Made by a program: the position numbers and the translations under genes
Shown here: one piece after another, positions 26,701 to 41,700 of the stretch
Layout of the letters: the number at the start of each line of letters is the position of its first letter
How positions within the stretch are numbered: position 1 is the first letter of the stretch
DNA from: Sabethes cyaneus
Lineage: Eukaryota > Arthropoda > Insecta > Diptera > Culicidae
Reading direction: 5' to 3'
Length of the DNA: 64,000 bases
Assembly (NCBI RefSeq): GCF_943734655.1
Contig: NC_071355.1
Span: 10,644,768-10,708,767, forward strand
The notes under the pieces: model-generated
What the model was told of the DNA's origin: nothing
Database searches by the model: none
Seen by the model: the letters and a program-made list of their open reading frames with translations, nothing else

Positions 26701-29700
26701 AACTTGGAACATACGGATTGAACGCGTGCAAAGAAGATTTATCCGACTTGATTTACGGCATCGTTCATGGAACCATCCAGATAACTAGCCCCTTATGCAG
26801 ATAGATGCCGTTTACTGGAACTTGGCACACTAGAACGTAGACGCATTATTTGTAGCCAAAATTATCAACGGCGAAGTTGACTCTCCAACGCTATTAACCA
26901 TACTCAATTTCCGGGCATCTCAACGGGATTTTTGCAAATGCAGTTTCACCGGACTGCATTCGGTTACAACGAGCCAATTACTGAATGCACTAGAACGTTT
27001 TCGAAGGTGGAGGAACAGTTCTATTTCGGTGAACTAACTGTTTGTGCACAAGCTACGTAGTTTTGATTTTATTTAACTTAAGTTTTATTCATGTAGACAA
27101 ATTCAAGGTCAGATGAATTATCCCAAATAAATTAATAAATAAATAAGACGATAGGCCAATTAAGTTTATGTTTTCGATTGATTCCAAGCACATTTTTCGT
27201 TTTAGATCAAAAGAAATCATATCATCATAGTTTTTGGTGTTAATATAGAAAATTTTAACTTGACTCCATTTTGGTCATCGGATGCCATTATGAAGCGAGT
27301 TCCAGTTTTACATTTTTAAATGATTTTCCATAAGAAACCAAGAGTGCAAAGAAGTCAGTTTTTGAGTCTTATCTCTCGCATGGAAAGTGTCTCGAGTGTA
27401 TGTTTTTTCTTCAGTCTCTTTTCGATACTTTTGCTTTTTTGTCCGCCTCTTTCTCTCTTCGTCTCTTATTTTGCTCTTTATTTTCCTTCCTCTCTCTTTT
27501 TCAACACTTTCAAATTCTTTTTCAAATATGTAACATATAGAGATTTGCAATATAAATTGACATTTTTTGGAGCTTAATCGAAAGTTACTAATATTGTAAG
27601 AACAAGTGAGTGAATGGCAGAATTCATACCCCAGCGGCAGAGTACTACGTGTGAAACTCGGATCCAGTATTTCCTTGATGTATAAATCTGGAGTGCCTCA
27701 AGGCAGCAGCATAGGGTCTTCGCTTTTTCTGTTTGTCTTCAAAGATGTTGCGTTACTGCTGGAATCTGGCAGCAAGGTAGTGTACGCTGATGATTTGAAA
27801 CTATATGCTGCGATTAGTGATGAAGACGATTGTTGGGGGTTGGGATTTGAACCCGGGTTCTCAGCGTGACCGGAATTGACCAAAGATTAACATTTAATTT
27901 ACACCGTGAGTTGATTATTTCTAAGGCATCTCGACAGCTTGGATTTAACTCTACGATTGGATGAGACTTTAAGGATGTCCATTGTTTAAAATCCTTGTAT
28001 TGCGCGCTAGTTCGTCCACTGCTGGAGAACTGTTATCTGGTTTAGTTTCCCAAACAGATCACTTGGAATTTACGCGTCAAAGGTGTGCAACGACTGCGAT
28101 AACTCCCTTGGCGTCCTTCCGAAAACTTGCCCTCTTATGCAAACCGGTGCCGTTTAATTGACCTTGACCTAGACACGCTCGACCACAGACGCAAACTGCA
28201 TCAGCATAGGCGATATTTGTGGCTAAACTATTCAATGGTGAACGAACCAATCACGGAAGGCATCCGGACTTTTTCGAAAGTGGTAGAACCATTTGAGTTT
28301 GGCGGATTATCAATTCATGAATAAACTGTTTTCCTATGCTTATGCTTATGCTTATCAATTCATGAATAAACTGTTTTGAAGGGTAGAAAACTGAGAATCA
28401 CAAGCACTGACAGCAGTTCAGTAGTCATGTCCATGGGCTGATAATAATCAGATAAAAGAATACTACTAGGGGTAAAACTATGCGCTGAATGCGTATTTCA
28501 TGCAGGGCTGCCAAGTTTTTCGAGCATTGCGTGTCATTAATATTTTTAATATCAAAAACAGTTTTTATGTTCAAAAAAAAAAATTCTGTTCGCAAAACTG
28601 CTATAATTTCGGTCTATCGGAACATAGGGAATGCATTTTCTTGAACATAACTTTTATTTTGAGTATAAAAGCTACATTTGAATCAAGAAATATGGAAAAG
28701 TCTTAAATTCGTGGTTCTTTCTTTAAAAATGTCCAATGAAATAGATTGCATGGTGATATTATACCACATGAATTCTAATGTAATAGGTCTTCATTTTCTG
28801 TCAATGACATTTTCGAAGGAGCATACTCCACTTGTGATAAATTCCATAGCTCCTTTTTCAACCTTTTTCGTAATACCAGTTACAAAATTACTAACCTAGA
28901 CAATATTCTGAATCTGCGTCCAACAAGCACGCTTTGTGGTCAAACATTGAGGAGTGCCCCAGGGTTCAATTTCGGGACCAAATTTATTCTTTGTATATAA
29001 ACGATGTCCCTGAAGTGCTGCATTTTTGCAAAAATCTTATTTTTTCGGACGATATTTAACTGTACTTCGACTGTCTGCCTGGATATAAGGTACGAAATAA
29101 AAAATTCCAGAAGAAAAAAATGGATCATTGCTTCGAATAGGATTTGGCTTCAATTAAATAGTATCCCCGTCAGGTCTCGTAGCATGCAAACATGACAGAA
29201 AACTGGTACTCGACGGTGATCTTTTATGATCATGAAACTATGATGCTTAACTATGAGGAAGATCAACGAGCGCTTGGTGCCTTTTAGCATACCTTGTACT
29301 GGCAATGCTAGAAGTGGTGCATTGCGACAAGTGTATAAACTACGATCCGTATCTGCTACATAGTCATGCGAATATCGGACGGGAGTATTCGACTGAAAAT
29401 TTGATTATTTGGTACATGGAAAACTTAGGGTGGAGGAACAGTAGATTTCGAAAACACTTTAATTGAAAAACAACGCAACGCAACGCGCTGAACATGTAGA
29501 GCGAATGCCTGAACATGTGGAACAAATGAAAAGTAAGTCAAAATTGCTTTCCCTAGATAGTTTGAGACTATGAATTTTTTGTGTAAGCGACATTTTACTT
29601 TTTTTCCCCGTTAGAGTTTTTGTCTAGACATGGCCATCCCAAGCCCCTACCCAGCGCCTCCACGTGGCCATACCTGGAACTACTTCGATTTGTATAATTG

Positions 29701-32700
29701 AGGAGCCAAGCTAGGAGGTGTGGGGTCGTGCGGTTTTCAGTTCCTAATCTTACAACTGTAGTTTTTGGCAACCATTAAACCACACGACTTTGTTTTCAAG
29801 TATTATATGATTTAAACTAATATTTTTGGCAAACTAATCTATTTTCAGAGAGCGAAATAAGGCGCTATATTCTTGGTCAATTGCAGCTTGGCTTCTGGCC
29901 TAAATGCCATTAGTTCATCCCTGAGGGTCCGGAGTGTCACTTAACCTTTATTAGCAAAGATACTCCCAACGACTGTAAATAAATCATTATCTATGTATAT
30001 GGGAAGCGTTTGGTACGGGAGGTCCACGCTTTCTACCTTCCCCTTGATTTCAAGGAGTTTAATGGAATTAGGTATTTTTTCTGGTTCCACTTGATTCCTT
30101 GGAATTTTCTCTGCGGTACATGCTGCGCAGTTGGCCTGGCCATTGACAAGAAAAATGATTGATTCAAGTAATCGTCATTTTCAAGGATGCCTTCACGAAT
30201 TGGGTGCGTTAGTGTGAGATTAGATAGATTTTAAATTACTCCTTTTGACGTTTCGATGATCGGTTCTCATCATTGACAGTGTGGCATTATTCTGTCATTA
30301 GCATCATTGTTAAATTGGAATCACTCAAATCAAACCCAGCTATCAAATGAGCTAATTGAATGAATAGCGTATTCGGTTTAGCGTCCATAATCAGCATACG
30401 CATATCGCGCTACTTGGGCAATAAAATCAACAATGTATTTATATCGCACACAAGAGAAGAAAGAAAAAAAAAACTACTTTGTCATCCTGCAACTCCCGTG
30501 GCTAACCAGACGAAGCTATTAAACGAAATGACCCATCAAGTGGCGATCGTGTCAGTTCAGCACCGACAGCGCCGCCGAGTTGCAACCCACAGTGAGAGGA
30601 GAGGTCGCGACGTTCTCGCGTGGCACTTGACTCTTGCTAGTGCTGCTGCTGCTGCTGCTGTTGTTGGTCGCTGCGCTGTTCCTGTATTTACACACGATCA
30701 TCAAATGATGCAATATTATAGCTACCTACTCTCCACTCGCTTGGTTGGCACCCACCCAAGTGCATGGTCCGGTCCGTTTCCTTGAAGCAGCAGCAAGAAG
30801 CGGATCTCAATCATCAGCAAACTGATACAACTGAATAAGGCAGAGTTCAGTTAAATTGCTCATGGATGGAACAACAGTAGGATGAGCGTGTGAAGGAGGC
30901 CACCACCAGCAGCAGCAGCAGCAGCACTAAAACGACAACGAACGATGACGGCGACGACGACTTTAACTGCCATTCAATTGGTTGAAGCCGCCTTTTTCTC
31001 GGGCAGCTGCATTAGTATAACCGACTGCGCCAATCCGGTTATGGGTGGTATCAATTTAAGCGCTAGCCGGCTGTTTCCAGGTTTATTATTACTCCTTTTG
31101 CTGCCTCGTTTACCACTGAGCGTGGATTACAAATGGTACTATTAAACGCCACCAACAACAACAGCAACAACAACCGGCTGACTGATGCAGGTTTTTTTTT
31201 CTTCCTACCAAGTGACGTCGCAGTGTGCAAGAAGCTTCCCTGCCATTATATTATCACTCAATGGAAACGGAATGCAGCATTCCAATTAAGACCGCGGTGG
31301 CGGCGGTTTAGAAGCACGAAGTCAGCCAATTGCTGCCGTTCTCCTCTATGGACTTTTAATAGATAACTCAATGGGAAAGCCCCCGGCGCGACGCGACGCG
31401 ATGCATCTGGTTTATCAAGAAGAAGGAAACGCGTTCGCTGATAGCGCACGGGACAATTGGACGAAATAAAAAATGATAAGCCAAGGTGGGTCCTTTATGT
31501 GTGTGTGTGTCTATGGTTACTTAATTAGTGAGGATTTGAAGCGGAAATAAGCGGAGATGCCGTCGCCTGATTGAAAGGCGTGCTTTCCAATTTCCTGCTA
31601 AACGTTGGTGAAGTGGTTGGTACATTGAAAAGCAAGTGGGAAACAGCGATAATGCTGTTAAGCCTCATTTAACAGTAAACTATGCTTTTTAAACGTTGTA
31701 ATATAAATCATATTGGCTTAATATGGTTTGTAGATATTTTTAGTGATCACATATTATAGTAGAATAATCAAGTGTAGTCTAATGAAGTACAATGAAAGAA
31801 GTACACAAAAATTTCATTACAAACAACCTTGGGAAAATTGTCAAAAGAGGAAGTTGTCCCAGCAGAACCAGACCGCCAGATCGGCAGGATCGTACACACA
31901 AAAAGATTATGGATGTCTGGTATTATTGTCAACGACTGAAGAAAAGTACCCAACACGCCTATTAAAGTTTAAGCATGGAGGAAAGGTTCCGAGCTAATGA
32001 CACGTGCAAGTTTTACGAGAAGGTGAATCAAGCTCATAAGAGTTTATTGATTTCAAAGCAGCATATGATACAGTCGATCAAGACTAGCTATGGCACATTA
32101 TGCACGAACACGGTTTTCCGGATAAGCTGACGCGGCTGATCAGAGCTACATTGGACCGAGTGATGTGTTTTGTGCGCATCTCGGGAACACTCTCTAGTCC
32201 CTTTGAGACGCGGTGAGTGTTGAGATAAGATCCTGCATGCTGTTCAACATCGCTCTTGAGGGGGTGATCCGACGAGTATGATTTCCACCAAGGTCCAAGG
32301 CTGATGACTTTCGTATCATAGCCAGGAACTTTGCGACTGCAGCGAAGGTAATCTACGCCAGACTGAAAGCGGAATCTAGGAGGATTGGCCTAAAAATAAA
32401 AGCGTCGAAGACCTAATACATAAAAGGAAGAGGGTTGATGGCGATGAACTAGATGAGTTCCTGTATTTGGGATCGCTGGTGACCGCGGACAACACTAGTA
32501 AGGAGATCCAACGGCGTATTCAAGCGGGAAGCGGCCGAACACGTCGTAAAGAATGCCGGACAACAGTGCGATGAAAACAGTGCTCTTCAACAACCCCACC
32601 GGTACCAGACGGAGATCGTCTTGGAGAAAAGTTGACCTAAAAAACGCGCAGTTCTGAGGCGTTTACTGAGTGATTTTGCGTTGGGGTGCGATAATGCAAA

Positions 32701-35700
32701 AAAGTTCACTATCAAGGTAAAGTCAATGTCAAAGAGGGTTATGTCTTTAAAGACCTTTAAGCCCAAGTCATTGATTTTACCGGTATGTCACCGGAATCGA
32801 AATTATTTGAGATTGTTTTTTCTTGTATGGACATTATCACTGCGACCAGCATCTTGATTAATTATGATATCGTGCACCATGCAGGCAAACTTTAGCTGCT
32901 GCCTAGAGCCAGGCCGGGTGGAAACTATTTGGTCCGTGTTAAGTCAGATCGAATCAAGTGACAAAAACCTGATTTCGAGAAAAACGAATCCAAAGTTTGC
33001 TGCTTCTTTGTAGTTTAAAGCTATCAATCGTTCGAAATCATTTCGTATCTTTGGTTGTTTGCAATATTTATGTAATCTGATTAGAATCTATACCTATAAA
33101 GAAGGATTTCTGTCTGTCTGTCCTGTGTTCCTTATAGAATCAAAAACTACTGAACCAATCGGCGTGAAAATTTGCATGCAGAGGTTTTTGGGGCCAGGAA
33201 AGGTTTTAGTGATGGTTAGAGACCCCTCCCCCCACTAAGAGGGGGGGCTCCCATACAAATGAAACACAAATTTCTGCATAACTCGAGAACTAATCAAGCA
33301 AATAGAACCAAATTTGGCATGTGGGTGTTTTCGGTGACAAGAATTTATTCTAGGGTAATTTGAGACCCCTCCCCTCTTTATAAGGGGAATTATAACTCCT
33401 CTCCCCTTTAAGAGGGGGGGTTTCCATACAAATTTCCTCATAACTCGAGAACTAATTAAGCAAATGGAACCAAATTTGGCATGTGAAGGTTTTCGAGGGC
33501 AATAAAATTTTCTATGTTGAATTAGGACCCCTCCTCACTTTAAGAGGGGGGGCTCCTGTACAAATGAAATACCAATTTCCTCATAACTCGAGAACTAATC
33601 AAGCAAATGGAACCAAATTTGGCATGTGTGTGTTTTTGAAGACAAAATTTTTTCTATGATGAATTGGAACCCCTCCCCACTTTAAGAGGGGAGGGGGCTC
33701 CTATACAAACGAAATACAAATTTCCTTATAACTCGAGAGCTAATCCAGCAAATGGAACCAAATTTGGCATGTAGGTGTTTTTGGAGGCAAGAATTTTTTC
33801 TATGATGAATAAGAACCTCTCCCCACTTCAGGAGGGGGGGCTCCTATACAAATGAAATACAAATTTCCTCATAACTCGAGAACTAATCAAGCAAATGGAA
33901 CCAACTTTGGCATGTGAAGGTTTTCGAGGGCAAGAAAATTTTCTACGGTGAATTAGGACCCCTCCCCACTCTAAGAGGGGGGGCTCCTGTACAAATGAAA
34001 TACAAATTTCCTCATAACTCGAGAACTAATCAAGCGAATTGAACCAAATTTGGCATGTGTGTGTTTTTGGAGACAATTTTTTTTTTCAATGATGAATTGG
34101 GACCCCTCCCCACTTTAGGAGGGGGGTCCTATACAAACGAAATACAAATTTCCTCATAACTCGAGAACTAATCCAGCAAATGGAACCAAATTTGGTGTGT
34201 AGGTGTTTTTGGAGGCAAGAATTTTTTCTGTGATGAATTAGGACCTCTTCCCACATTAGGAGGGGGGGCTCCAATACAAATGAAATACAAATTTCCCCAT
34301 AACTCGAGAACTAATCAAGCAAATAGAACAAAATTCGGCATGTGGAGGTTTTTGGAGGCAAAAATATTTTCTACGGTGAATTAGGATCCTTCCACACTTC
34401 AAGAGGGGGGGCTTCTACACAAATGAAATACAAATTTCCTCATAATTCGAGAACTAATCAAGCAAATGGAACCATATTTGGCATGTGGGTGTTTTTGGAG
34501 GCAACCATTTTTCCCATTATGAATCAGGACTTCTTACCTTTTTAGGAGGGGGGGGGGCTCCCATTCAAACGAAATACAAATTTGCTCATAACTTTAGAAC
34601 TAATCAAGCAAATGGAACCAAATTTGGCATGTGAGTTTTAGATGGCAGAATTTTTTTTCTGTGGTGTATTACGACCCCTTTCCCTTTTAAGAGGGTGGGC
34701 TCCCATACAAATGAAATACAAATTTCCTTATAATTTGAGTACTAATCAAGCAAATGGAACCAAATTTAGCATGTAGGAGATTTTTGAGTCTTGAATTTAT
34801 TTTATGATAGTTAGAGACCTCTCACCCCTGTGGTAGGGGGATATGGACTCTCATACAAATAAAACAGAAATTTTTGCGAAACTCAAAAACTAATCCAACT
34901 CGAGAAATTCGAGACTCTTCCATAAAACATTAATCAATAACAAGACCACAAAAACTATCTATAGTAACACTAGATCATTCAGGACGAGCCGGTCGCGAGT
35001 GTTGCCGGTGACCCGCCGTCGGAAGCGCCGCCCACTGGGGGGCTTGCAAAACTCGAGATAGTGACAAAGATCATCCGAGATTCATGATTTATGTACAACA
35101 CAGGTTAATTTGTGGCAATACGAAGTTTGTCGGGTCAGCTAGTAAGATATAACTTACGAAGTTCTTAATCGTTTGCTGTCGTTAACTTATTTTTTTAAGT
35201 TTTTCGACTTGGTCCGGTCTGATTTAACACCGACCATTTATAATTTGCTTATGAACAAGAGGTTTCATTACGCTCCTTGAGCCAGTACATATCTTGCAAC
35301 TTAACCTGGCAAAAGTCTTCATTATTGGAATTCAATACGAAGGAGGCCATAGAAATTCTTTTTATAAAATAAGACCTAAGAATTGAGAATATTCCAAACC
35401 GATTTATCCGTGTTGCTCTGCACCAGGTCCAAACTTGCTTCCCTGGGGTACTCTTATGTTACCAACCGATGACTAAACACACGCTGTTAATTTTAAACGT
35501 AGTGTTTTATTACTAAGCCACGAGTCAAACCATTCAATCAAGCTGTCTAAGACTTCAAGCGCATAGTAGCCTTCAAGAAAGTGTGTAATAGACAATTGTA
35601 TTAAACGCTGCTTTAAGGTCATTAAGGTCATAGGTCAAATCACGGCAATCTGAACCGAGGTACGCTCATTAATTTGCCCAAGAAATCAGTTTTAAGGTGC

Positions 35701-38700
35701 ACTAGAAGAAGGTTTCCCCATTTGTTCCTTAAAACTTGTAATTGTATAAAATTGCGATAAAACTAAAGAGACCCACCTCAAAGAAGATACTCAAGAATAT
35801 TTCCAATGGTCCCAGTAAAACTTGTAATTCGTGTAATCGTGCCCGACTTTAGTCGTCGTCGCTTGAAACAGTCACCAACTTCAGCTGACGCTTGCTTAAA
35901 ACGTTCTGTTCAGCAAATGAAAAAAGACGCTTCATGTATGATGCGAAAGTAAGTGAAAGTCAGCTTCATTTATTTGTTTCGACGATGCCGGGTTCTGGTT
36001 GCGAATCTCACTCTTATTTATTCATGCACTGCGACGAGTTTTTGCGAGTGTGTATTTAGCTAACAGCTACGGTGGTTGTTCTCGTTTGTCGTTGCAGCCC
36101 GAGCTGCTGAAACCGATTACTCACGAGGGCTTGCACTTCCGCCCGTGAGTAGAATCGAGGGCGAAGATGAACAAAAAAAAAGAAAAAGTAATGCAAATCT
36201 ATATCCCAGCGAGCCCCTAACCCTCACGGGCAGCTGGTTGCTCACGAGTTGTTTGACTCGCGAGTGGGTTATACAGAAAGAAGCTACGAGGCTGTTCGTT
36301 CACGAGTGTGTAGGTAGCAGAATGTCTGCACACAGCAACGGCGGTAATGGTTGTCTTACGCTTACGTGAGTGGCGTAAGCATTGAATACTATGCTTCTCA
36401 TACTCGATTGCGTGAGAGTAGGCATCGTTGGCTTTTTGCTCGACATTACTGCAACATTACTCACGGGCAGCTGGTTGCTCACGAGTTGTTTGATTCGCGA
36501 GTGGGCTATGCAGAAAGAAGCTACGAAGCTGTTCGTTCACGAGTGTGCAGGTAGCAGAATGCCTGCACACAGTAATGGCGGTTATGGTTGTCTTACGCTT
36601 GCGTAAGACCGGTTCAAATTAACCAAGAGCTCTAAAAGAAGAAGTATCCACAGATATTGCTTTTTTAAAATGAATACAAGAAAAATGAAAATAAAAATGG
36701 TTATAGAAGCAAGGAAATCAAGCATCCATTAAAACCGCTTTTATGCTTGTTGATTAACAGATTTGTGGGCGTTTTTTCAAGTTTTCTTCAATTATATTTT
36801 GGACTGTTAATCAAATAAGACAAAATTTATTTGAGTAAAATTATTATAAAACCTGATAGACTCCGCAATGCACTAGTAAAACTACTATAAGAAATGAATA
36901 CAACTAATTTGATATTGGATTGTTACTTGGATGTATTGCTTCATAGAAGAAAAATCTCTAAAAATCATGCATGAAATATTTGTTGAACTGGAAGCAATCT
37001 GCAGTATTGCAAAAGTGAGTATCGCATTATTTTTTCATTTCGTTTGTTTCGCTTAATTCAATTCAATTTGTGGAATCTTGTGAAGCTTGTAATCTTAAAC
37101 CTGCGTAAATCCCAAAATTCGAGTGAAAATCCTATATATAAAAATGGATTTCTGTCTGTCTGTCTGTCGGGATTGGAATTTTTTCTGATGAATTAGGACC
37201 CCTTCTCACTTTAAGAGGGGGGGCTTCTACACAAATGAAATACAAATTTCAATTAGCATGGTCAGCACCACTATAAGACGGTTATCAGTAAAGTAGCTGT
37301 ATATTTTGCCAAAATAGCATTTAAGTAGCATTTAAGGCGACTTAAATGCTTATTGGCCTACATTTGAATAGCATTGGTGATGCTTATTGGTTCCCTGGGA
37401 TGCTTTCATAGTTACGTAACTGCCAAAATGAATCATCTAAGGTTGAACTCTTCAGAAACTTGCAAAACTTGAGATTGTGACAAAGATCATCCGAGATTCA
37501 GGATTTATGTACAACACAAGTTAATTTGTGGCAATACGAAGTTTGTCGGGTCAATTAGTATCACATAAATTCCAAATAATTCGGATAAGTTCCGAAAATC
37601 GCGTAAAAAAGTCGGCCGATGGAATTTAAAATTCATTTTAGTTGAGATTGCTTATTCTTTAATCAATACAAAAAAAATAAGCTTAATAATGTATACATTA
37701 TTCCCAAACTTTGGATGCTCGAATTAAATCGATGTTTGACGTAGTGCTTCCTACGGTAAGGTAGTGTGTCATTCCAAAAAAATCGAGCGTCACGAAAAGT
37801 GGTTAGATTTTGCGCGCTAATAGTTCAGCGATTTCCTAATCCATTTTGAAAATATTTCCAATCCAATTTTATCCAATCGATCGGGAAATCTTCTATACAT
37901 CGACTCTAATAAACTGTTTTTTATTGTGAATTAATAAAAAGAAAAAAGCCAATTTATTATTTTTGACATTTTCAGTATACTGAAGTTGCCTTACTATATT
38001 GGACCATTTCTGTTAAATGTGGTTTAAATGGTTCTGTTATCACAACACACAACTTCAACAATGTATTTTAACTCATCTATTTTTCAATTACTTAATTCAC
38101 TAAGAAAATCGTGCAATATAACATTAGCAGGGGATTTCCCATGGGTATTTCTTGGGTTTGTTTATAGAATTTTGCTTTTTCAATCATTGTCAATTTTTTT
38201 TCGGAGATTAGCCCTTCCTTTAAAAGGTTTCTACATTTGCCAGGTCCGCTAGGGATCAAAGCTATCAAGTCAAATTTTGGAAGTATATGAAAACAAATTT
38301 AACATTATTTACCTTACAAACAAAAACTGTAAAAATCCAGGAAACACAACCGATTCATGGTATAAAAATTGGTTTTTCACCAATTTTTAGCGAGTCATCC
38401 CACAAATCTAATGAGCTGACTCACCCAAACCGTCAGTATAGCAACTTTCTTTCGATTGTCAATCAAATAATTCATTAGTATTACCGGAAAAATCGCATTT
38501 TACAACTCGCTAATTAGTTCTCTTAGCATCCAAGGCTCGACGGGTGCTGTTTTAGCAAGCTGTCGTTACTTTTTTCACATTTTCCTCTCAACCACGCGAG
38601 GTGGCCTTCTTTCAAGATTACGTTGACTTTTTTAGCTGACTCATCAAATTATTCAACATTTTAAATAGTTTGACTAATAAGTTAAAGTTGGAAAATAAAC

Positions 38701-41700
38701 ACAACTTTGATAAATTTTCTATAAATCTTAACCACAAACACTACGTCCCAAGCAACATATAGTTGCAAAAATAACCACCGCCAACCCACTTTCTTTCCAC
38801 TGTTCCGCATTAATCATTCTTGTTAATTATCGCACAAATCGTGTGAAACCTTATCGCATCACTTCACGTACTAATGATACCTCTCATTAACAGGTAGAAC
38901 GAAAATATGCCGTCGCTGTTTTAGCGAGCTATCGTCAATTTTCTCACATTTCCCACCAGCCCACGAGTGACTAGCGCTCGTTCTCAACCGGATTGATCTG
39001 GTGGTAACGATCGTTATTTTTCCGTACCTACCGCGAATATACACACTACAAACCTTTGTTACTGCAATAATCTTCCGACAGCTCATGATCATTTCTCGAC
39101 GAGTAAATATTTTGACGTCTTTACGTCACACTCTCTGTCACTGCCGCAGCCGCCTTCAAGGCCAAATTACTTTGCAAACCCTGCTCACTCGGGTTGAGCA
39201 AATGTTTCACATTTGGGTGCAATCCAAACTCGAGAAAATAAAACAAAAATTTCTCGTACGATCAAGAGGCGGCTCCGCCCACGCGGTAGAGCTCAGTTCG
39301 GTTGACCCATAGAAGCCAAAAAGCCGCGCCTAGTGGCTGTCACAAGTCACGTCCGGTGCGACCTATAAATCTGTCGGCATGTTTTCTGTTTAGAATTCAT
39401 ATTAACGAGCTAAGTCGTCTTTGAGGTGATTACCGTTTTCACTCTGTTTGTTGCCATGCAGTTGTTTGTTTACACTCGACGGAACGAACCGAACCTTTGC
39501 CGCTTCGAATCGAATCGAATGCATGTTTGTGCTGTAACTGGTTTTCCTGCAGTGATTTAACCGCTAAATGATTCACACTAGTCGTGTAAAATTTTGGTCA
39601 AATGTTTAGCGGAAGGCGCAATCAAGCGATGTGTTGAGACCGTTAATTATCGTCTCAGTGAGAATTTGGTAACTATTGTCGTCATTCGTTGTTGTTGAGA
39701 TGGCAAATTCGTTTGTGATTGAAACCCACTAATTAACGATTCATACCTGACGGACGAGCGAGTCGAATGGGGAGGCTGCCTAAAAGTTTTTCTTTCTAAT
39801 GTGCGGTAAATGAAAAAGCCGCTACTGCGCGTTGAGTAATCGATTGTGGGGAGCAATTTTATCGACTGAGGAAAATGATAGATTTTATCACCTGATAGCT
39901 TTCATGCGTAACACACGTTAACAACAACAATAAAAAAAGATGAGTTTACATATTTAAGCACGAGAAAGACAAATCATCATCCCACCAATAATGGCGAGTA
40001 AAAAGTGCAATAAAACTGGTTACCACCGCTTCTACGCTTAGCTACCAAACCAGAGCCGCTTATCGTTCGGCGTTGTCCGCCGTGAACCGGTTTCTGTGGC
40101 GTGTGGTAAAACAAAATCAGAGGAGACGCAGAACTAAAAAAAAAGCGGAACATAGTCTTATTAGGTACAATGTTCTTAACTTTTACGGTAATCCCCAGTC
40201 GAGATCCCAGTTCGGCTTGTCGCGTACGACGGCCGCTAATCCGGTTTTTTTTATCTAGCACCTAGTAAACCCCTCGAAAGCCCTTGTTGTCTCGGTACGG
40301 TAAGTCCAATGGTTTTTTTTCGGTTGTGCAAAAAAACACAAGCTAAAAGATAACAAACCTAGAGCCGGGCGGTTAGGATTATCGCTTTTACTGTTTATCG
40401 TTAGATGAAGTAACTCGACGAATGACGCATTATTTTTGCGATTTAGAAACGCAATTCTAACAGTGAGGTAACTAGCTGTGTTTGATAGACAACCCAAAGG
40501 GTTGAGCTTTTATTTTTGGCTAATTAAAAATTACAGGACAAAGGAAAATTTCCTACGCGACTCATTCTATGTTAAGAATGACGCATAAACTCCCTACAAC
40601 AGCCAACTTATCGCTCATCATCTACTGGCCCGGAAAAAAAGTTTCTGTTTTTATTTGCTCTTCAATGCTTTTGAAGTGTAACACCACAGACAACGAAACT
40701 CAACTCAAACCAGTTGAAGGGGTTATGAGGTGATTAGTCATAATTTAAAACATTTTTTTTCTCTCAATAAAACTAGATTAAAATTAATAACTATTTCGAG
40801 TTGCATTCGTTGCTGGCCACTCCGTTACCACAACGTAAAATTCAAGTGGACGCAATACGCACTGACTTAAAAGTTGCCTCCAACCGCATCAATCATTGCT
40901 GCGTGCGATACTACTTGATAAAATCCTACAATTGGGTGGTTTGTACCAGTTTGTCATATGGTTACGCTCGCATTTGTCCGATAAAGCTTTGCAGACGAAG
41001 CTTTGCTCGAATGCAACATTTCCGTTTGCAAATACACCTAGCTGTACCGCAGGGCAGTCACTTGGGACCATTTTTATTTATGTAATTTCTCTACTCTTGA
41101 AACTTCCATGCAGATTTATAAAGTTTTGTTTGCTGAAAACATCTTTAGCAGCATTTTAATGCTAGATCTACTTTATCCAGCTTGCTCCTCAAAGCCAGTA
41201 TTGTCTTCAACTACAGCCATCCCTGGTGAGGCTGACCAGTACATTTAACTATAAGAGCGACTTTTTGAACTTTTTGCTTCTATGGACGTCATATAGAATT
41301 CAGCATGAAGGAGGGGTAATGAGTATGAGGGACCTGAGAATAAACCCATGCTAAAGTCACTTGACATCGAATGTCCTGATTCTACTAAGATTCAAACCTA
41401 CGACCACTTATCAAAGTAGACTCGACAACTTTACGGCTACGGAGCCCCCTTTTTCAGTGTTAAAACACCTTAATGCTTTTTTTGGACTTTAACACTGCGA
41501 CCAGTTTTTTACTTTATTGTAATATCACCCTGGTGTTTGTAGGTGTTCTGTACCGCTATAGCGTGCAAATTGTGTATTATCCATGCTTTAGTAAATACCG
41601 GTGTTTACAACCCTTTGACCGTTCTAGCTTTTTACTAGTTTTCAACCAATCTCGCTCTCCTATAGCCAGGAAGTGCGGAAACTAGTTATAATTTGCCCTT

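Noticed and set aside
30360..30785. 141-codon plus-strand frame
   Set aside because: A GCT run gives part of it, no domain is present and no splice signals support it as an exon.
33220..34890. Regular repeat-spacer pattern reminiscent of a CRISPR array
   Set aside because: Units are 140-170 bases, imperfect and without unique short spacers, and they sit in a eukaryotic Helitron-like element.
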